Assembly (NCBI RefSeq): GCF_000686845.1
Contig: NZ_JMLS01000001.1
Coordinates: forward strand, 124,001 to 188,000
Source: Paenibacillus sp. UNC451MF
Lineage (GTDB): Bacteria; Bacillota; Bacilli; Paenibacillales; NBRC-103111
DNA length: 64,000 nt
Direction: 5' to 3'
Positions 17,734 to 26,368 of the stretch are shown one piece after another. The translations under genes were made by a program, and so were the position numbers. The notes beneath the pieces are model-generated. The model made no database searches. It saw only the letters and a list, made by a program, of their open reading frames with translations, and was not told the origin of the DNA. The stretch's first letter is position 1. Each line of letters begins with the position of its first letter.

Positions 17734-18864
17734 ATGAGTATGTGGCAGCAAGCTATTGAAGATGCAGTTCAAAAAACCAGAGCGAATATTGAGAAGTATA
17801 ACGGTCAATTCCCGCATGTCAGCAAAGACGGGCATTACTTACTTAATGATAATACCGATTGGACTGACGGCTTCTGGTCGGGGATCTTGTGGCTGTGCTA
17901 TGAATATTCAGGTGATCCTGCATTTAAGGAAGCGGCTGAGAAAACAGTAGCGAGCTTCCGCGAACGGATGGATGCTAAAAGTCATATCGATCATCATGAT
18001 ATCGGTTTCCTATACTCTTTGTCTTCTAAAGCACAATGGATCATTGAACGCGATGAAGCGGCCAAACAGCTTACAATCGAAGCTGCGGATTGGCTGATGA
18101 CTCGCTGGAGAGAGGAAGGTCAGTTCATTCAAGCTTGGGGACCTAAAGATGATCCTCAAAACGGCGGAAGAATCATTATCGACTGCATGATGAATTTGCC
18201 GCTTCTGTACTGGGCTTATGAGCAAACGGGCGATGAGAAATATAGAGACGTTGCGATTAAGCATGCTGACAAATCTCGCAGGTTTTTGGTGCGTGGAGAC
18301 GATTCTTCTTACCATACGTTCTACTTCAATCCGGAGAATGGCGAGGCGATTCGTGGCGGCACGCATCAAGGCTATCAGGACGGTTCCACTTGGACGCGCG
18401 GTCAAGCCTGGGGCGTGTATGGATTTGCACTTTCTTACTACTATACGAAAAATCCGTTATACCTTGAAACCTCGAAAAGAATGGCTCGCTATTTCTTGGA
18501 AAGACTTCCTGAGGATGATGTTGTGTACTGGGATTTCAACGTTCCGATTCATGAAGGAACCGAACGGGACAGCTCTGCTTCAGCCATTACGGCTGCAGGG
18601 ATAATTGAATTATTATCGCATTTGGATGCGGATGATGAGGATCGTAAGTTCTTGGAAGAAGGACTGGAGCGTTCCTTGAAGGGACTTATCAAAGGTTATG
18701 CAACTATCGGGCAGCCGGACGCCGAAGGCTTCCTGGAGCACGGTTCATACCATGTCCGCGGCAACAATGCGCCGGATGATTATATGATCTGGGGCGACTA
18801 CTACTATCTGGAAGCGTTGGTACGCTTGGAAAAAGGAATTAAAGGCTACTGGTACGAAAGATAG
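17734..18864 (+). CDS. ugl: Unsaturated glucuronyl hydrolase, GH88
   Basis: GH88 enzymes act in the cytoplasm and remove the 4,5-unsaturated uronic acid left at the non-reducing end of oligosaccharides by polysaccharide lyases, hydrating the vinyl ether group. The 376-residue protein follows the Bacillus sp. GL1 UGL enzyme closely along its whole length: NDNTDWTDGFWSGILWLCYE, DHHDIGFLYSLS, GGRIIIDCMMNLPLL, VRGDDSSYHTFYFNPE, TWTRGQAWG, WGDYYYLEALVRLE. The two catalytic aspartates of UGL (Asp88, Asp149) correspond to Asp89 and Asp150 here. UGL of GL1 acts on fragments of glycosaminoglycans, gellan and xanthan. The gene follows a lacI-type regulator. Confidence 0.93.
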   Translation: MSMWQQAIEDAVQKTRANIEKYNGQFPHVSKDGHYLLNDNTDWTDGFWSGILWLCYEYSGDPAFKEAAEKTVASFRERMDAKSHIDHHDIGFLYSLSSKAQWIIERDEAAKQLTIEAADWLMTRWREEGQFIQAWGPKDDPQNGGRIIIDCMMNLPLLYWAYEQTGDEKYRDVAIKHADKSRRFLVRGDDSSYHTFYFNPENGEAIRGGTHQGYQDGSTWTRGQAWGVYGFALSYYYTKNPLYLETSKRMARYFLERLPEDDVVYWDFNVPIHEGTERDSSASAITAAGIIELLSHLDADDEDRKFLEEGLERSLKGLIKGYATIGQPDAEGFLEHGSYHVRGNNAPDDYMIWGDYYYLEALVRLEKGIKGYWYER

Positions 18865-18901
18865 TGCTGCAAGGTTGATAAAATAACAGCATAAGCAGGA
18901 A

Positions 18902-18963
18902 TAAAAACAGCACCCTCGCTCTGAGCGTGAAGCGTAAGCTTCATTCAAAGAATGAGGGTGCTG
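18902..18963 (-). terminator. Terminator between ugl and czcD
   Basis: A long hairpin: outer stem CAGCACCCTC (18908-18917) with GAGGGTGCTG (18954-18963), inner stem TGAAGC / GCTTCA. On the minus strand it is followed by TTTTTAT, so it mainly serves czcD; it may also stop ugl transcription. Confidence 0.7.
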
Positions 18964-18988
18964 CTGCTTAAATGAAAGTCGCGTGATT

Positions 18989-19951
18989 TTATGTGTGCAC
19001 AAGCTTACTCTTTTCTTCCTCTTGATGCCGTAAAAATTCTTTGCCATATTCTCCATGAGGATGAATATTGGCATTTTCCATCTGAATCGTGGAATGCTCG
19101 ATGCCGTATTTTTCTTTTAAAGTTTCGTTTATGGCCAATATAATGCAGAACGGTTGTATTTTATTATCGATAAACACGTGAGCGGTCAAGGAATAATGAT
19201 CAGAGGAAATGGCCCAGAAGTGCATTTCATGCACGTCTTCAACGCCCTCCACATTGGCGATATCATTTCGGATTTCATCCAGATTGAATCGATCCGGTAC
19301 GGATTCCATTAGAATCAAATAGGATTCTTTGATAATTTTCCAGCCGCCGGTAAAGATGATACCGCCAATGACAACGCTGATCAGCGGGTCAAACCATTGG
19401 AAGCCAGTAAAATATATGAGCGTTGCAGAGATGATAACACCCACAGAGCTGAGCAAATCCCCGATAAAGTGCCACAGGGCACTCTGGACGTTCAAATTCT
19501 CTTCTTCCTTCATGCTGCGGCTTAATACGACAGTCAGCACCACATTGACCACAAGACCAATGGAAGAGATAATGAGCATAAGCTTAAAATCAATCGCTTC
19601 GGGATGCAAGAATCGGCGAACTCCTTCGACGAAAATACCTATGGCAATAATTGCGAGAGCTAGTCCGTTCAGGAAGGAAGCTATAATTTCAAAACGTAAA
19701 TAGCCGAATGTAAACCGGGCATTAGGAGGGCGAGTGGCCAAATAAATGGCTACCATGCTGAGTCCTAGCGCTAACACATCGGATATCATATGGGCCGAGT
19801 CGGATAATAGAGCGAGCGAGTTGGAGAGAATACCTCCGATAATTTCCACGATCGTAAAAAACAAAGTTAGGATGAGTGTTACCCATAGCGTTTTCTTCGA
19901 TTTGGATTGTTCTTTTACATGATGTAGATGATGGTAATCGTACTCTTTCAT
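18989..19951 (-). CDS. czcD: Cation diffusion facilitator (CzcD-like zinc exporter)
   Basis: CDF proteins export Zn2+ (and Co2+ or Cd2+) in exchange for protons, as homodimers. The 320-residue protein has six hydrophobic helices. The helix-2 and helix-5 metal sites are HMISD (in LLSDSAHMISDVLALG) and HFIGD (in ALWHFIGDLLSS), the HxxxD pair of zinc-specific CDFs. The C-terminal cytoplasmic domain contains VEDVHEMHFWAISSDHYSLT, and the His-containing N-terminus (YDYHHLHHV) is typical. It interrupts the carbohydrate genes and has its own promoter at 19992-20020 and an upstream repeat array. Confidence 0.92.
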   Translation of the reverse strand: MKEYDYHHLHHVKEQSKSKKTLWVTLILTLFFTIVEIIGGILSNSLALLSDSAHMISDVLALGLSMVAIYLATRPPNARFTFGYLRFEIIASFLNGLALAIIAIGIFVEGVRRFLHPEAIDFKLMLIISSIGLVVNVVLTVVLSRSMKEEENLNVQSALWHFIGDLLSSVGVIISATLIYFTGFQWFDPLISVVIGGIIFTGGWKIIKESYLILMESVPDRFNLDEIRNDIANVEGVEDVHEMHFWAISSDHYSLTAHVFIDNKIQPFCIILAINETLKEKYGIEHSTIQMENANIHPHGEYGKEFLRHQEEEKSKLVHT

Positions 19952-19991
19952 CTATGTTCACCTGCCTAAGTTTAAAATTTATTATGTTCGG

Positions 19992-20020
19992 ATTATACGT
20001 CAAGTCCGGAATTTTGGCAA
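19992..20020 (-). promoter_or_regulatory. Sigma-A type promoter of czcD
   Basis: On the minus strand TTGCCA (20020-20015), a 17-bp spacer, then consensus TATAAT (19997-19992), about 40 bases upstream of the start codon. Confidence 0.7.
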
Positions 20021-20026
20021 ATACTT

Positions 20027-20113
20027 TAATTGAGAGCGTTTATCGTTGATTTGAGAGCTATTATCATCGTTTTGAGAAGTTTTTTCATTGTTTTGATAGC
20101 TTTTCTCAATTAA
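20027..20113. repeat. Four-copy 21-bp tandem repeat with inverted ends, upstream of czcD
   Basis: The octamer TTGAGAGC or a close variant begins at 20030, 20051, 20072 (TTGAGAAG) and 20093 (TTGATAGC), exactly 21 bp apart each time. Each octamer is followed by a T-rich stretch, with TATCGTT, ATCATCGTT or TTCATTGTT in the first three. The array is enclosed by the inverted pair TTAATTGAGA (20027-20036) and TCTCAATTAA (20104-20113), so the whole could fold as a large stem-loop. It lies just upstream of the czcD -35 box. Exact two-turn spacing suggests a multi-site protein-binding array; it could also be a dispersed intergenic element. Confidence 0.75.
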
Positions 20114-20237
20114 GTGTTAAATATAGATAGTAAGCGTTTTCTTATTTGTTACACAACTGAAATAATTCTGTTATCGTTTTAACATGTTTCTTGTGTATTA
20201 TAATAACCAAGACCCCCTTTTTAATATAAACACTTCA

Positions 20238-20271
20238 AGACCTGGCCCCGTTGGCTGGGTCTCTTTTTTTT
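20238..20271 (+). terminator. Intrinsic terminator without an upstream gene
   Basis: The 10-bp stem AGACCTGGCC / GGCTGGGTCT (two G-U pairs), a five-base loop, then T-rich sequence with eight consecutive T. There is no coding gene on the plus strand before it, so it ends either a small RNA or a leader transcript. Confidence 0.75.
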
Positions 20272-20349
20272 GTTCAGCACGAAATAACCTTTCGACGGTA
20301 GGGATAACGGATGTTCGTTATCAACTGCCTTCCAGGCTTTTCTAAATTG

Positions 20350-20376
20350 GCCCGCCATCATGGCGGGCTCTTTATA
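20350..20376 (+). terminator. Second hairpin, terminator-like
   Basis: The perfect 8-bp GC-rich stem GCCCGCCA / TGGCGGGC with a three-base loop is followed by TCTTTATATT, a weak T run. Confidence 0.55.
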
Positions 20377-20608
20377 TTCTCTAGAGCTTGGAATCTACCC
20401 CGTTGATGGATTCCTTATTTGTCTGCAGAGTACAGCCTGGGCTTCTTCAACATGCTATCAGGTCGGTAAATGAGCACTATCTCATGAAATGATTATCGAT
20501 TAGCAGGGGTGGCGATCTAGCCTAGGATTATCATCAGGTTGGTTGAAGATTATAGACTGAACATCGAGATGCGAACTATGATAGGCATGGAAAGGTGAAG
20601 GAAAGGGG

Positions 20609-21562
20609 GTGGTACAAATCGAATCCAATGTTAAAGCAGCGGCAGTTAAACCAGTCGGTATTGAGTTAAGAAGAATGATCGGAAAAAATATTTGGCTATA
20701 CATAATGCTGCTGCCCGGACTGATCTACTTTTTACTGTTTAAGTATCTACCCATGTGGGATTTATTGATCGCTTTTCAGGACTATCAACCAGCACTTGGT
20801 TTTTGGGGCAGCCGATGGGTTGGGATGGAGCATTTCTCCCGATTTTTCTCGGATCCGATCTTCTGGGATTTATTTCGCAACACAGCCATTCTAGCTGTTT
20901 ACAACATCGTGCTGTTCTTCCCACTGCCAATCATTGTAGCTCTGATGTTAAATGAGCTTCGCATTCAATGGTTTAAGCGCACAGTGCAAACGTTCATTTA
21001 TATCCCGCACTTTTTTTCGATTGTTGTGGTTGTCGGGATATCGTATGTGATGTTTACGACGGAAGGCGGCATTGTCAACGAAGCGGTTGCCGGGATTGGG
21101 GCAGAGAAGATCAATTTCCTTACGGCACCGGAATGGTTTAGACCGATGGTAACGCTGCAGGTGATCTGGAAAGAGACGGGGTACGGTACGATCATCTTTT
21201 TGGCAGCGCTTGCAGGAGTAGATCCTTCCTTGTACGAAGCGTCCAAAATTGACGGTGCCAGCCGTTGGCACCAGCTTTGGTATATCACGATGCCAGCTAT
21301 TAAAAGCACGATTGTCATTCTTTTAATTCTGAGGCTTGGGCATTTTCTGGACACCGGCTTTGAACAAATGCTGCTTATGATCAATGCCTTAAATCGTGAG
21401 GTAGGTGAGGTGTTCGATACTTATGTTTACACCAACGGGATAACACAGGGGCAATTCAGTTATTCAACTACGGTAGGGCTGTTTAAATCGGTAGTCGGGC
21501 TGATCTTGGTCGTTGCGGCGAACTATATCGCTCGCAAAGCGGGGGAGGAAGGCGTGTATTAA
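20609..21562 (+). CDS. Lpl-type sugar ABC transporter permease 1 (LplB-like)
   Basis: One of two membrane subunits of a carbohydrate importer of the CUT1 LplABC/YtcP-YteP type. The 317-residue protein has six hydrophobic helices and the EAA loop that contacts the ATPase (EASKIDGASRWHQLWYITMP, about residues 211-230). The LplB-like start (LRRMIGKNIWLYIMLLPGLI) and the loop with DYQPALGFWGSRWVG are characteristic. The GTG at 20609 is used, with AAGGA and GGGG upstream. It heads the run permease, permease, lipoprotein, PL22; no ATPase is encoded nearby. Confidence 0.88.
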   Translation: MVQIESNVKAAAVKPVGIELRRMIGKNIWLYIMLLPGLIYFLLFKYLPMWDLLIAFQDYQPALGFWGSRWVGMEHFSRFFSDPIFWDLFRNTAILAVYNIVLFFPLPIIVALMLNELRIQWFKRTVQTFIYIPHFFSIVVVVGISYVMFTTEGGIVNEAVAGIGAEKINFLTAPEWFRPMVTLQVIWKETGYGTIIFLAALAGVDPSLYEASKIDGASRWHQLWYITMPAIKSTIVILLILRLGHFLDTGFEQMLLMINALNREVGEVFDTYVYTNGITQGQFSYSTTVGLFKSVVGLILVVAANYIARKAGEEGVY

Positions 21563-21605
21563 CAGTATTGAGTCCGTAATCGCTGCAGGAAAGGGGTGAC
21601 CGGAG

Positions 21606-22481
21606 TTGCACAAACGCTCCATATCAGGCACGATATTTGATATCGGCAACTATGCTTTACTGACATTGCTTGCTTTGTTAACGTTATTTCCGTTTCTTCA
21701 TATTTTGGCAGGATCGCTTGCTTCAGCAACCGAAGTACTGCAGAGCAAATTCATTCTGTTCCCAAAGCAGTTCTCGCTTGAAGCGTACCGCTTTATTTTC
21801 TCCGAGAATACATTGCTTCGTAGCTTGCTGACTACGGTGTTTATTACGATTGTCGGCACATTTATCAATATGCTGATGACTTTAATGATGGCGTATCCAT
21901 TGTCGCGTAACGTTAAGGGCAAACGGGTGATCATGCTGTTGGTCGTATTCACCCTTCTATTCAGTGGCGGCATCATTCCAAGCTTCCTGGTCGTCAAATC
22001 GTTGGGGCTGTTGAACTCGTATTGGTCCTTGTGGCTTCCTGGAGCTATTAACTCCTTTTATATGATTATTCTGATCAACTTTTTCAAGCAGCTCCCGGTG
22101 GAGTATGAAGAATCTGCAAAAATAGATGGCTGCAACGATCCTACCCTTTTGTGGAAAATCGTCATGCCGCTATCACTGCCGGCGATTGCAACGTTCTCCT
22201 TGTTTTATGCGGTATCGCACTGGAATACGTTTTTTAGTGCGCTGCTCTATATTAACGATTCCCACAAATGGCCTATTCAAATTTTACTGCGTCAAATTGT
22301 CATCATGTCCTCGGGAGGGATCGGCGATGCAAGCTTTGCATCGGAGGCCGCTTATGTCATCCCGCCCCAAACCGTCAAAATGGCCGTTATTATTGTAGCT
22401 ACACTTCCCATCATCCTGGTCTATCCATTTTTGCAAAAGCACTTTGCTCAAGGTGTCCTGTTAGGGTCTATAAAAGGATAA
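21606..22481 (+). CDS. Lpl-type sugar ABC transporter permease 2 (LplC-like)
   Basis: Second membrane subunit of the importer, 291 residues, six helices, with EAA loop EESAKIDGCNDPTLLWKIVM and the C-terminal KHFAQGVLLGSIKG ending typical of LplC/YtcP proteins. It starts with TTG at 21606, supported by AAAGGGGTGA eight bases upstream. It follows permease 1 by 43 bases and precedes the lipoprotein by 29 bases. Confidence 0.88.
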   Translation: MHKRSISGTIFDIGNYALLTLLALLTLFPFLHILAGSLASATEVLQSKFILFPKQFSLEAYRFIFSENTLLRSLLTTVFITIVGTFINMLMTLMMAYPLSRNVKGKRVIMLLVVFTLLFSGGIIPSFLVVKSLGLLNSYWSLWLPGAINSFYMIILINFFKQLPVEYEESAKIDGCNDPTLLWKIVMPLSLPAIATFSLFYAVSHWNTFFSALLYINDSHKWPIQILLRQIVIMSSGGIGDASFASEAAYVIPPQTVKMAVIIVATLPIILVYPFLQKHFAQGVLLGSIKG

Positions 22482-22510
22482 TATATGAGGAATAGAAAGG
22501 AAGAGCCGCA

Positions 22511-24061
22511 ATGAAAAAAGCTCATGCCGTCGTTTGTTCATTCGTTACGCTTTCGATGTTGATTGCAGGCTGCAGTGGAAGTCAGGGGAAGCCGGAAGGA
22601 GGAGCAGCGAGCTCATCCCCCGCACCATCGGCACCCGCAGCGACCGACGCGAAGCAGCCTCCTTTAAAGCTAAGCATCATGGCTACTTATTACACACCTC
22701 AACCGCCTACCGCTCAAAATGATATTTGGAAAAAACTTCAGGAAATTACCAATACACAGATTGAAATGACCTGGGTGCCGCGCTCGGCCTATGACGATAA
22801 GGTCAGCGTTTCCATCGCATCAAACGACCTGCCTAAAGTGCTGCTGGCGCTAAACTCCTCAGCACCCCCATTGGTCAATGCCATCAAATCGGGGATGTTC
22901 TGGGAAATCGGGCCTTATCTGAAGGATTACAAAAACTTGAGCGCCCTGAGCAAGCTGCAATTTGAGAGCACCAAGATCCAAGGAAAAACCTACAGCCTGT
23001 ACCGATCTAGGCCGCTTGCGCGATTTGGTGTCACGTACCGGCAGGATTGGCTGGAAAATTTGAATCTGAAAGAACCGAAAACGCCTGAGGATATTTACAA
23101 CGTAATGAAAGCGTTTACGCAAAATGACCCGGACAAAAATGGCAAAGACGATACTTACGGTGTACTTGCCTTCAAGGACGGGCAGGGTTATTTGATCCCG
23201 CATATCGCTTCATGGTTTGGCGCTCCGAATGATTGGAAGGAAGAGAACGGTCAATTCACGCCGGCTTTTATGACCAATGAATATTTGGATGCGTTGAAGT
23301 TCATTAAGCGGTTGTACGATGAGAAGCTGATGAATCAGGACTTTGTCGTGACGGAAGAGCAGCAAATGAATGCTTTGTATAATCAGGGCAAAGCAGGCAT
23401 TAATCTGGGATTGTTTGACGATGTCGGTAAAAGTCAGCTGGAGCTGAGAAAGATTAATCCGCAAGCGAAGGTAGGCATACTCGATACGATAAACGGCGCG
23501 AAAGGTCAAAGACTTTGGGCTCAGCCGGGCTATACGGGTGTGTTCCTGTTCCCTAAATCTTCCGTAAAAACAGAAGCGGAGCTGAAAGCTATCTTGGCTT
23601 ACTTCGACAGACTGCAGGAGCCGGATGCTGTGAATTTGCTGACATGGGGTCTCGAAGGCAAGCAATACAAGTTGGTGAATGGAAAAGTGGAAAAGATGAT
23701 TGGTGATGATGCTTTTAATACCGATACGCTTGGCCTGGGCGAGCTGCGAATTGATGATGGCTCGAAGGAGCTGGGGATCACAGGTGAAGATCCACTGACT
23801 ACCAAAGGAAAGAAGGCTATTGCTGACAACGTGAAAATTGCTGTAGTCAATCCGGCGCTTCCTTTATACTTTGAATCCGCGACCTGGAGCCAGAAGAGCA
23901 ATGACCTAAAGAAAATCGTTTCGGATGGTGCGGTCAAATTTATTATGGGCAAAATTGATGAAGCAGGTTGGAAGAAAGTGCAGGACGATTGGAAGAAAGC
24001 GGGCGGAGATAAAGTGCTGACGGAATTCGCTGAAATTTTTGCCAAATCCAAAAATAAATAA
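22511..24061 (+). CDS. Extracellular sugar-binding lipoprotein (LplA-like)
   Basis: Substrate-binding subunit of the importer. The 516-residue protein has a lipoprotein signal peptide with lipobox LIAGC around residue 20, a Ser/Ala/Pro-rich linker, and then a type-I sugar-binding fold (PRSAYDDKVSVSIASNDLPK; later GVTYRQDWLENLNLKEPKTP, a hallmark of LplA-type proteins that bind uronic-acid oligosaccharides or other complex sugars). An intervening YDEKLMNQDFVV segment is also typical. The neighbouring PL22 lyases make unsaturated oligogalacturonides a likely ligand; this is inference. Confidence 0.88.
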   Translation: MKKAHAVVCSFVTLSMLIAGCSGSQGKPEGGAASSSPAPSAPAATDAKQPPLKLSIMATYYTPQPPTAQNDIWKKLQEITNTQIEMTWVPRSAYDDKVSVSIASNDLPKVLLALNSSAPPLVNAIKSGMFWEIGPYLKDYKNLSALSKLQFESTKIQGKTYSLYRSRPLARFGVTYRQDWLENLNLKEPKTPEDIYNVMKAFTQNDPDKNGKDDTYGVLAFKDGQGYLIPHIASWFGAPNDWKEENGQFTPAFMTNEYLDALKFIKRLYDEKLMNQDFVVTEEQQMNALYNQGKAGINLGLFDDVGKSQLELRKINPQAKVGILDTINGAKGQRLWAQPGYTGVFLFPKSSVKTEAELKAILAYFDRLQEPDAVNLLTWGLEGKQYKLVNGKVEKMIGDDAFNTDTLGLGELRIDDGSKELGITGEDPLTTKGKKAIADNVKIAVVNPALPLYFESATWSQKSNDLKKIVSDGAVKFIMGKIDEAGWKKVQDDWKKAGGDKVLTEFAEIFAKSKNK

Positions 24062-24205
24062 GCGGGCGGGCTGCTGCTGGAACAAAATGGTGCTTTTCCG
24101 TACACAGAGCAGCATGGACGAGGGAGAGCGGCGTGAAATAGGCCGCTGCTCCTCTTTAGATCACGACGAGGCTTAGACATAAAATGAATGGCGGGAGTGT
24201 TAATT

Positions 24206-25285
24206 TTGAATAGAGGACGTAGTTATTCATTTGAAAGACGATTTTTTCGAGATGCAGGAACAGGCGCAGAGACCGTACAGCTCACCTCATTCCCCTGCGT
24301 CAATATTAAACTGTATTTTCATGTCAATGCCTTTACTCCGGATTCTCAAACGCTTGTTTTTCAGACGTGTGCTCTTTCGAGCCGAGACTCGAAAGTAGAT
24401 ATTTTTAAGGTTCAAATCGATGGAACAGGTCTAACTCAGCTAACGGATGATGCTGAAGCCGGCAGTCCTGTCGTATCGCCTGACGGTCGGTGGTTGTATT
24501 ACGTTTGCCACGGTGAGCTTCGCCAAGTATCCATGAGCGATTATAGTGTGGATACAGTAGGTTATATCGACGGTATTCAGCCTTCAACCGGACTGAGCTC
24601 CAACACGGCTGGCACTACAATTAACGCGAGCATGAGCAGCGACGGGCGTGTGTACTTTACGGATGCAACGCTTAAGAACGGGAGAAGAGCTATCCTCAGA
24701 TATACGACGGATGGAAAAGCAGCGGCGATTATTTATGAATCCGATTCTATTACCCATACCCAGTGCGAGCCAGCTGAAGCCAAAATTGTAGCATTTCAGC
24801 ATGGACCTGATGATAAGAATAGAAATATATGGCTTATCAACGAAGATGGTACGAATCCAAGGCCTTTGGACTTACCTTTTGGCAATGGGCATTGGATGTG
24901 GCTGGGTAATACCGGCAAAATTATGAGTAATCTTGAAAAACAGTGTCACGGAATTGCCGTAATGGGGGAAGGGGATGAGGCACCGGAGCTCATTGCAACA
25001 GGGGAGCATTTCTGGCACGCTGCCAGCAGTCGTGATGGCCAATGGATGGTATCCGACACAAGCTGGCCCGACAACGGGATTCAGCTGATTCATGTAGGCA
25101 CCAAGAAATATGCGACATTATGCTACCCGGAAAGCTCTAACTCCCATCCGCAGTGGTCTCACCCGCATCCTTCGTTCAGTCCTGACGGCAGCTATGTCGT
25201 CTACAATTCGGATAGAAGCGGAACGCCTCATATTTACTTGGTCAAAATTCCCGCTCACCTGAAGGAAGAGCTGCAGACGGTGTAA
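24206..25285 (+). CDS. Oligogalacturonide lyase, PL22 (copy 1)
   Basis: PL22 enzymes are cytoplasmic seven-bladed beta-propellers that cleave short, often unsaturated oligogalacturonides into 5-keto-4-deoxyuronate. The 359-residue protein has propeller repeats and the family landmarks FHVNAFTPDSQTLVF, THTQCEP, FGNGHWMWLG and HPQWSHPHPSFSPDG; the last holds the Gln and His residues that bind Mn2+ in characterised PL22 enzymes. A TTG at 24206 is chosen because GGGAG lies eight bases upstream and the protein then aligns with copy 2 (M-x-RG-x-x-Y start); the ATG at 24188 would precede that ribosome site. Confidence 0.87.
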   Translation: MNRGRSYSFERRFFRDAGTGAETVQLTSFPCVNIKLYFHVNAFTPDSQTLVFQTCALSSRDSKVDIFKVQIDGTGLTQLTDDAEAGSPVVSPDGRWLYYVCHGELRQVSMSDYSVDTVGYIDGIQPSTGLSSNTAGTTINASMSSDGRVYFTDATLKNGRRAILRYTTDGKAAAIIYESDSITHTQCEPAEAKIVAFQHGPDDKNRNIWLINEDGTNPRPLDLPFGNGHWMWLGNTGKIMSNLEKQCHGIAVMGEGDEAPELIATGEHFWHAASSRDGQWMVSDTSWPDNGIQLIHVGTKKYATLCYPESSNSHPQWSHPHPSFSPDGSYVVYNSDRSGTPHIYLVKIPAHLKEELQTV

Positions 25286-25330
25286 AGGTCCTAAGCTTGA
25301 AAAATAATTAGGCGGCAGGTGACCGGTAGT

Positions 25331-26359
25331 ATGGAGAGAATGAATATCGGCATTGTAGGATTAAGGTTTGGTTCGACTGTCATTGAGGAGCTGCTTGCGG
25401 GGAAGGGAGGAGACTACTTCCGGTTACATGCAGTCTGTGATACGGATGCTTCCAAGGCTGACCACTGTGCTCTGAAGTATGGCGTGAAGCCCTATCATTC
25501 CATCGACGAGCTGCTTGAAGATCAGGATGTTCATGTGATCGGATTGTTCACGCCTCCGGCAGGCAGAGCGGAGCTCATAGATCGAATCATTTGCTCCGGC
25601 AAGGATGTTATGACTACAAAGCCGTTTGAGTTGGACCCTCAGAAGGCCTGGGACATTTTGAATAAAGCCAGGGACATGAAGCGGGTGGTTCATCTGAACT
25701 CACCGGGTCCAGTAGGCCATGATATGCTCCAATACATTAAAGCATGGGTAGAGAAGTACGATCTGGGCATTCCTGTGGGCTGCCGTTCGGATATCTGGGT
25801 TAATTACCGCGAGCAGCCAGATGGCGGGTGGTACGATGATCCAGAGCGATGCCCGGTTGCTCCCATATTCAGGCTTGGCATCTACATTATTAACGATATG
25901 ATCAGACTGCTCGGTCCCGCACATAAAGTATCTGCTATGAGCTCACGTCTGCTAACCGGGAGGCCTACGGTCGATAATTCGCAGGTAAGCATTCTGTTTA
26001 AGAATGGCGCACTAGCCAACATATTCGGAAGCTTTTGCGTAGATGATTCTCAACGATATAAAGGGCCGCTGATTTTGAACTATGAACACGGCACTTTTTA
26101 TTGCGATGTCATGCCTGTGAAGGACGGTGAAGCGGTCAAACTGCTTCTGGTCACAAGAGATCGGTCAAACGGTGAAAGAAGGACGGAGGAAATTCAGGTT
26201 ACTGGTGATTCAGGCCGTTATCAGTGGGATGTATTTTATGAATCAGTCCAGAAGAGGCAGGTCAATGAAGAGGAGTATATCCGGGATATAGTGGAGGGGC
26301 TTAAGGTTATCGAGGCGATGAGAAGATCGGACCAATCCGGTAAGGTTGAGGTCGTATAG
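25331..26359 (+). CDS. Gfo/Idh/MocA family oxidoreductase
   Basis: The 342-residue protein has an N-terminal Rossmann fold (MNIGIVGLRFGSTVI) and the family cofactor-site strand KDVMTTKPFELD, a variant of the usual CEKP motif. The C-terminal alpha/beta substrate domain follows. Such enzymes oxidise or reduce sugars or inositols with NAD(P). It lies between the two PL22 genes, so a uronate derivative is a possible substrate, not demonstrated. The ATG at 25331 is supported by AGGTGA eight bases upstream, rather than the GTG at 25319. It ends 9 bases before the next oxidoreductase. Confidence 0.85.
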   Translation: MERMNIGIVGLRFGSTVIEELLAGKGGDYFRLHAVCDTDASKADHCALKYGVKPYHSIDELLEDQDVHVIGLFTPPAGRAELIDRIICSGKDVMTTKPFELDPQKAWDILNKARDMKRVVHLNSPGPVGHDMLQYIKAWVEKYDLGIPVGCRSDIWVNYREQPDGGWYDDPERCPVAPIFRLGIYIINDMIRLLGPAHKVSAMSSRLLTGRPTVDNSQVSILFKNGALANIFGSFCVDDSQRYKGPLILNYEHGTFYCDVMPVKDGEAVKLLLVTRDRSNGERRTEEIQVTGDSGRYQWDVFYESVQKRQVNEEEYIRDIVEGLKVIEAMRRSDQSGKVEVV

Positions 26360-26368
26360 GGAGGAAGT

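Larger units (their letters stand above)
20114..20608. other. Gene-free region with two terminator-like hairpins
   Basis: No credible coding frame is present. A consensus TATAAT at 20199-20204 (weak -35) is followed by two terminator-like hairpins (20238-20271 and 20350-20376), which would leave a short RNA of about 60 to 170 bases. From 20377 to 20608 no further structure or clear promoter for the transporter operon was recognised. Confidence 0.4.
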
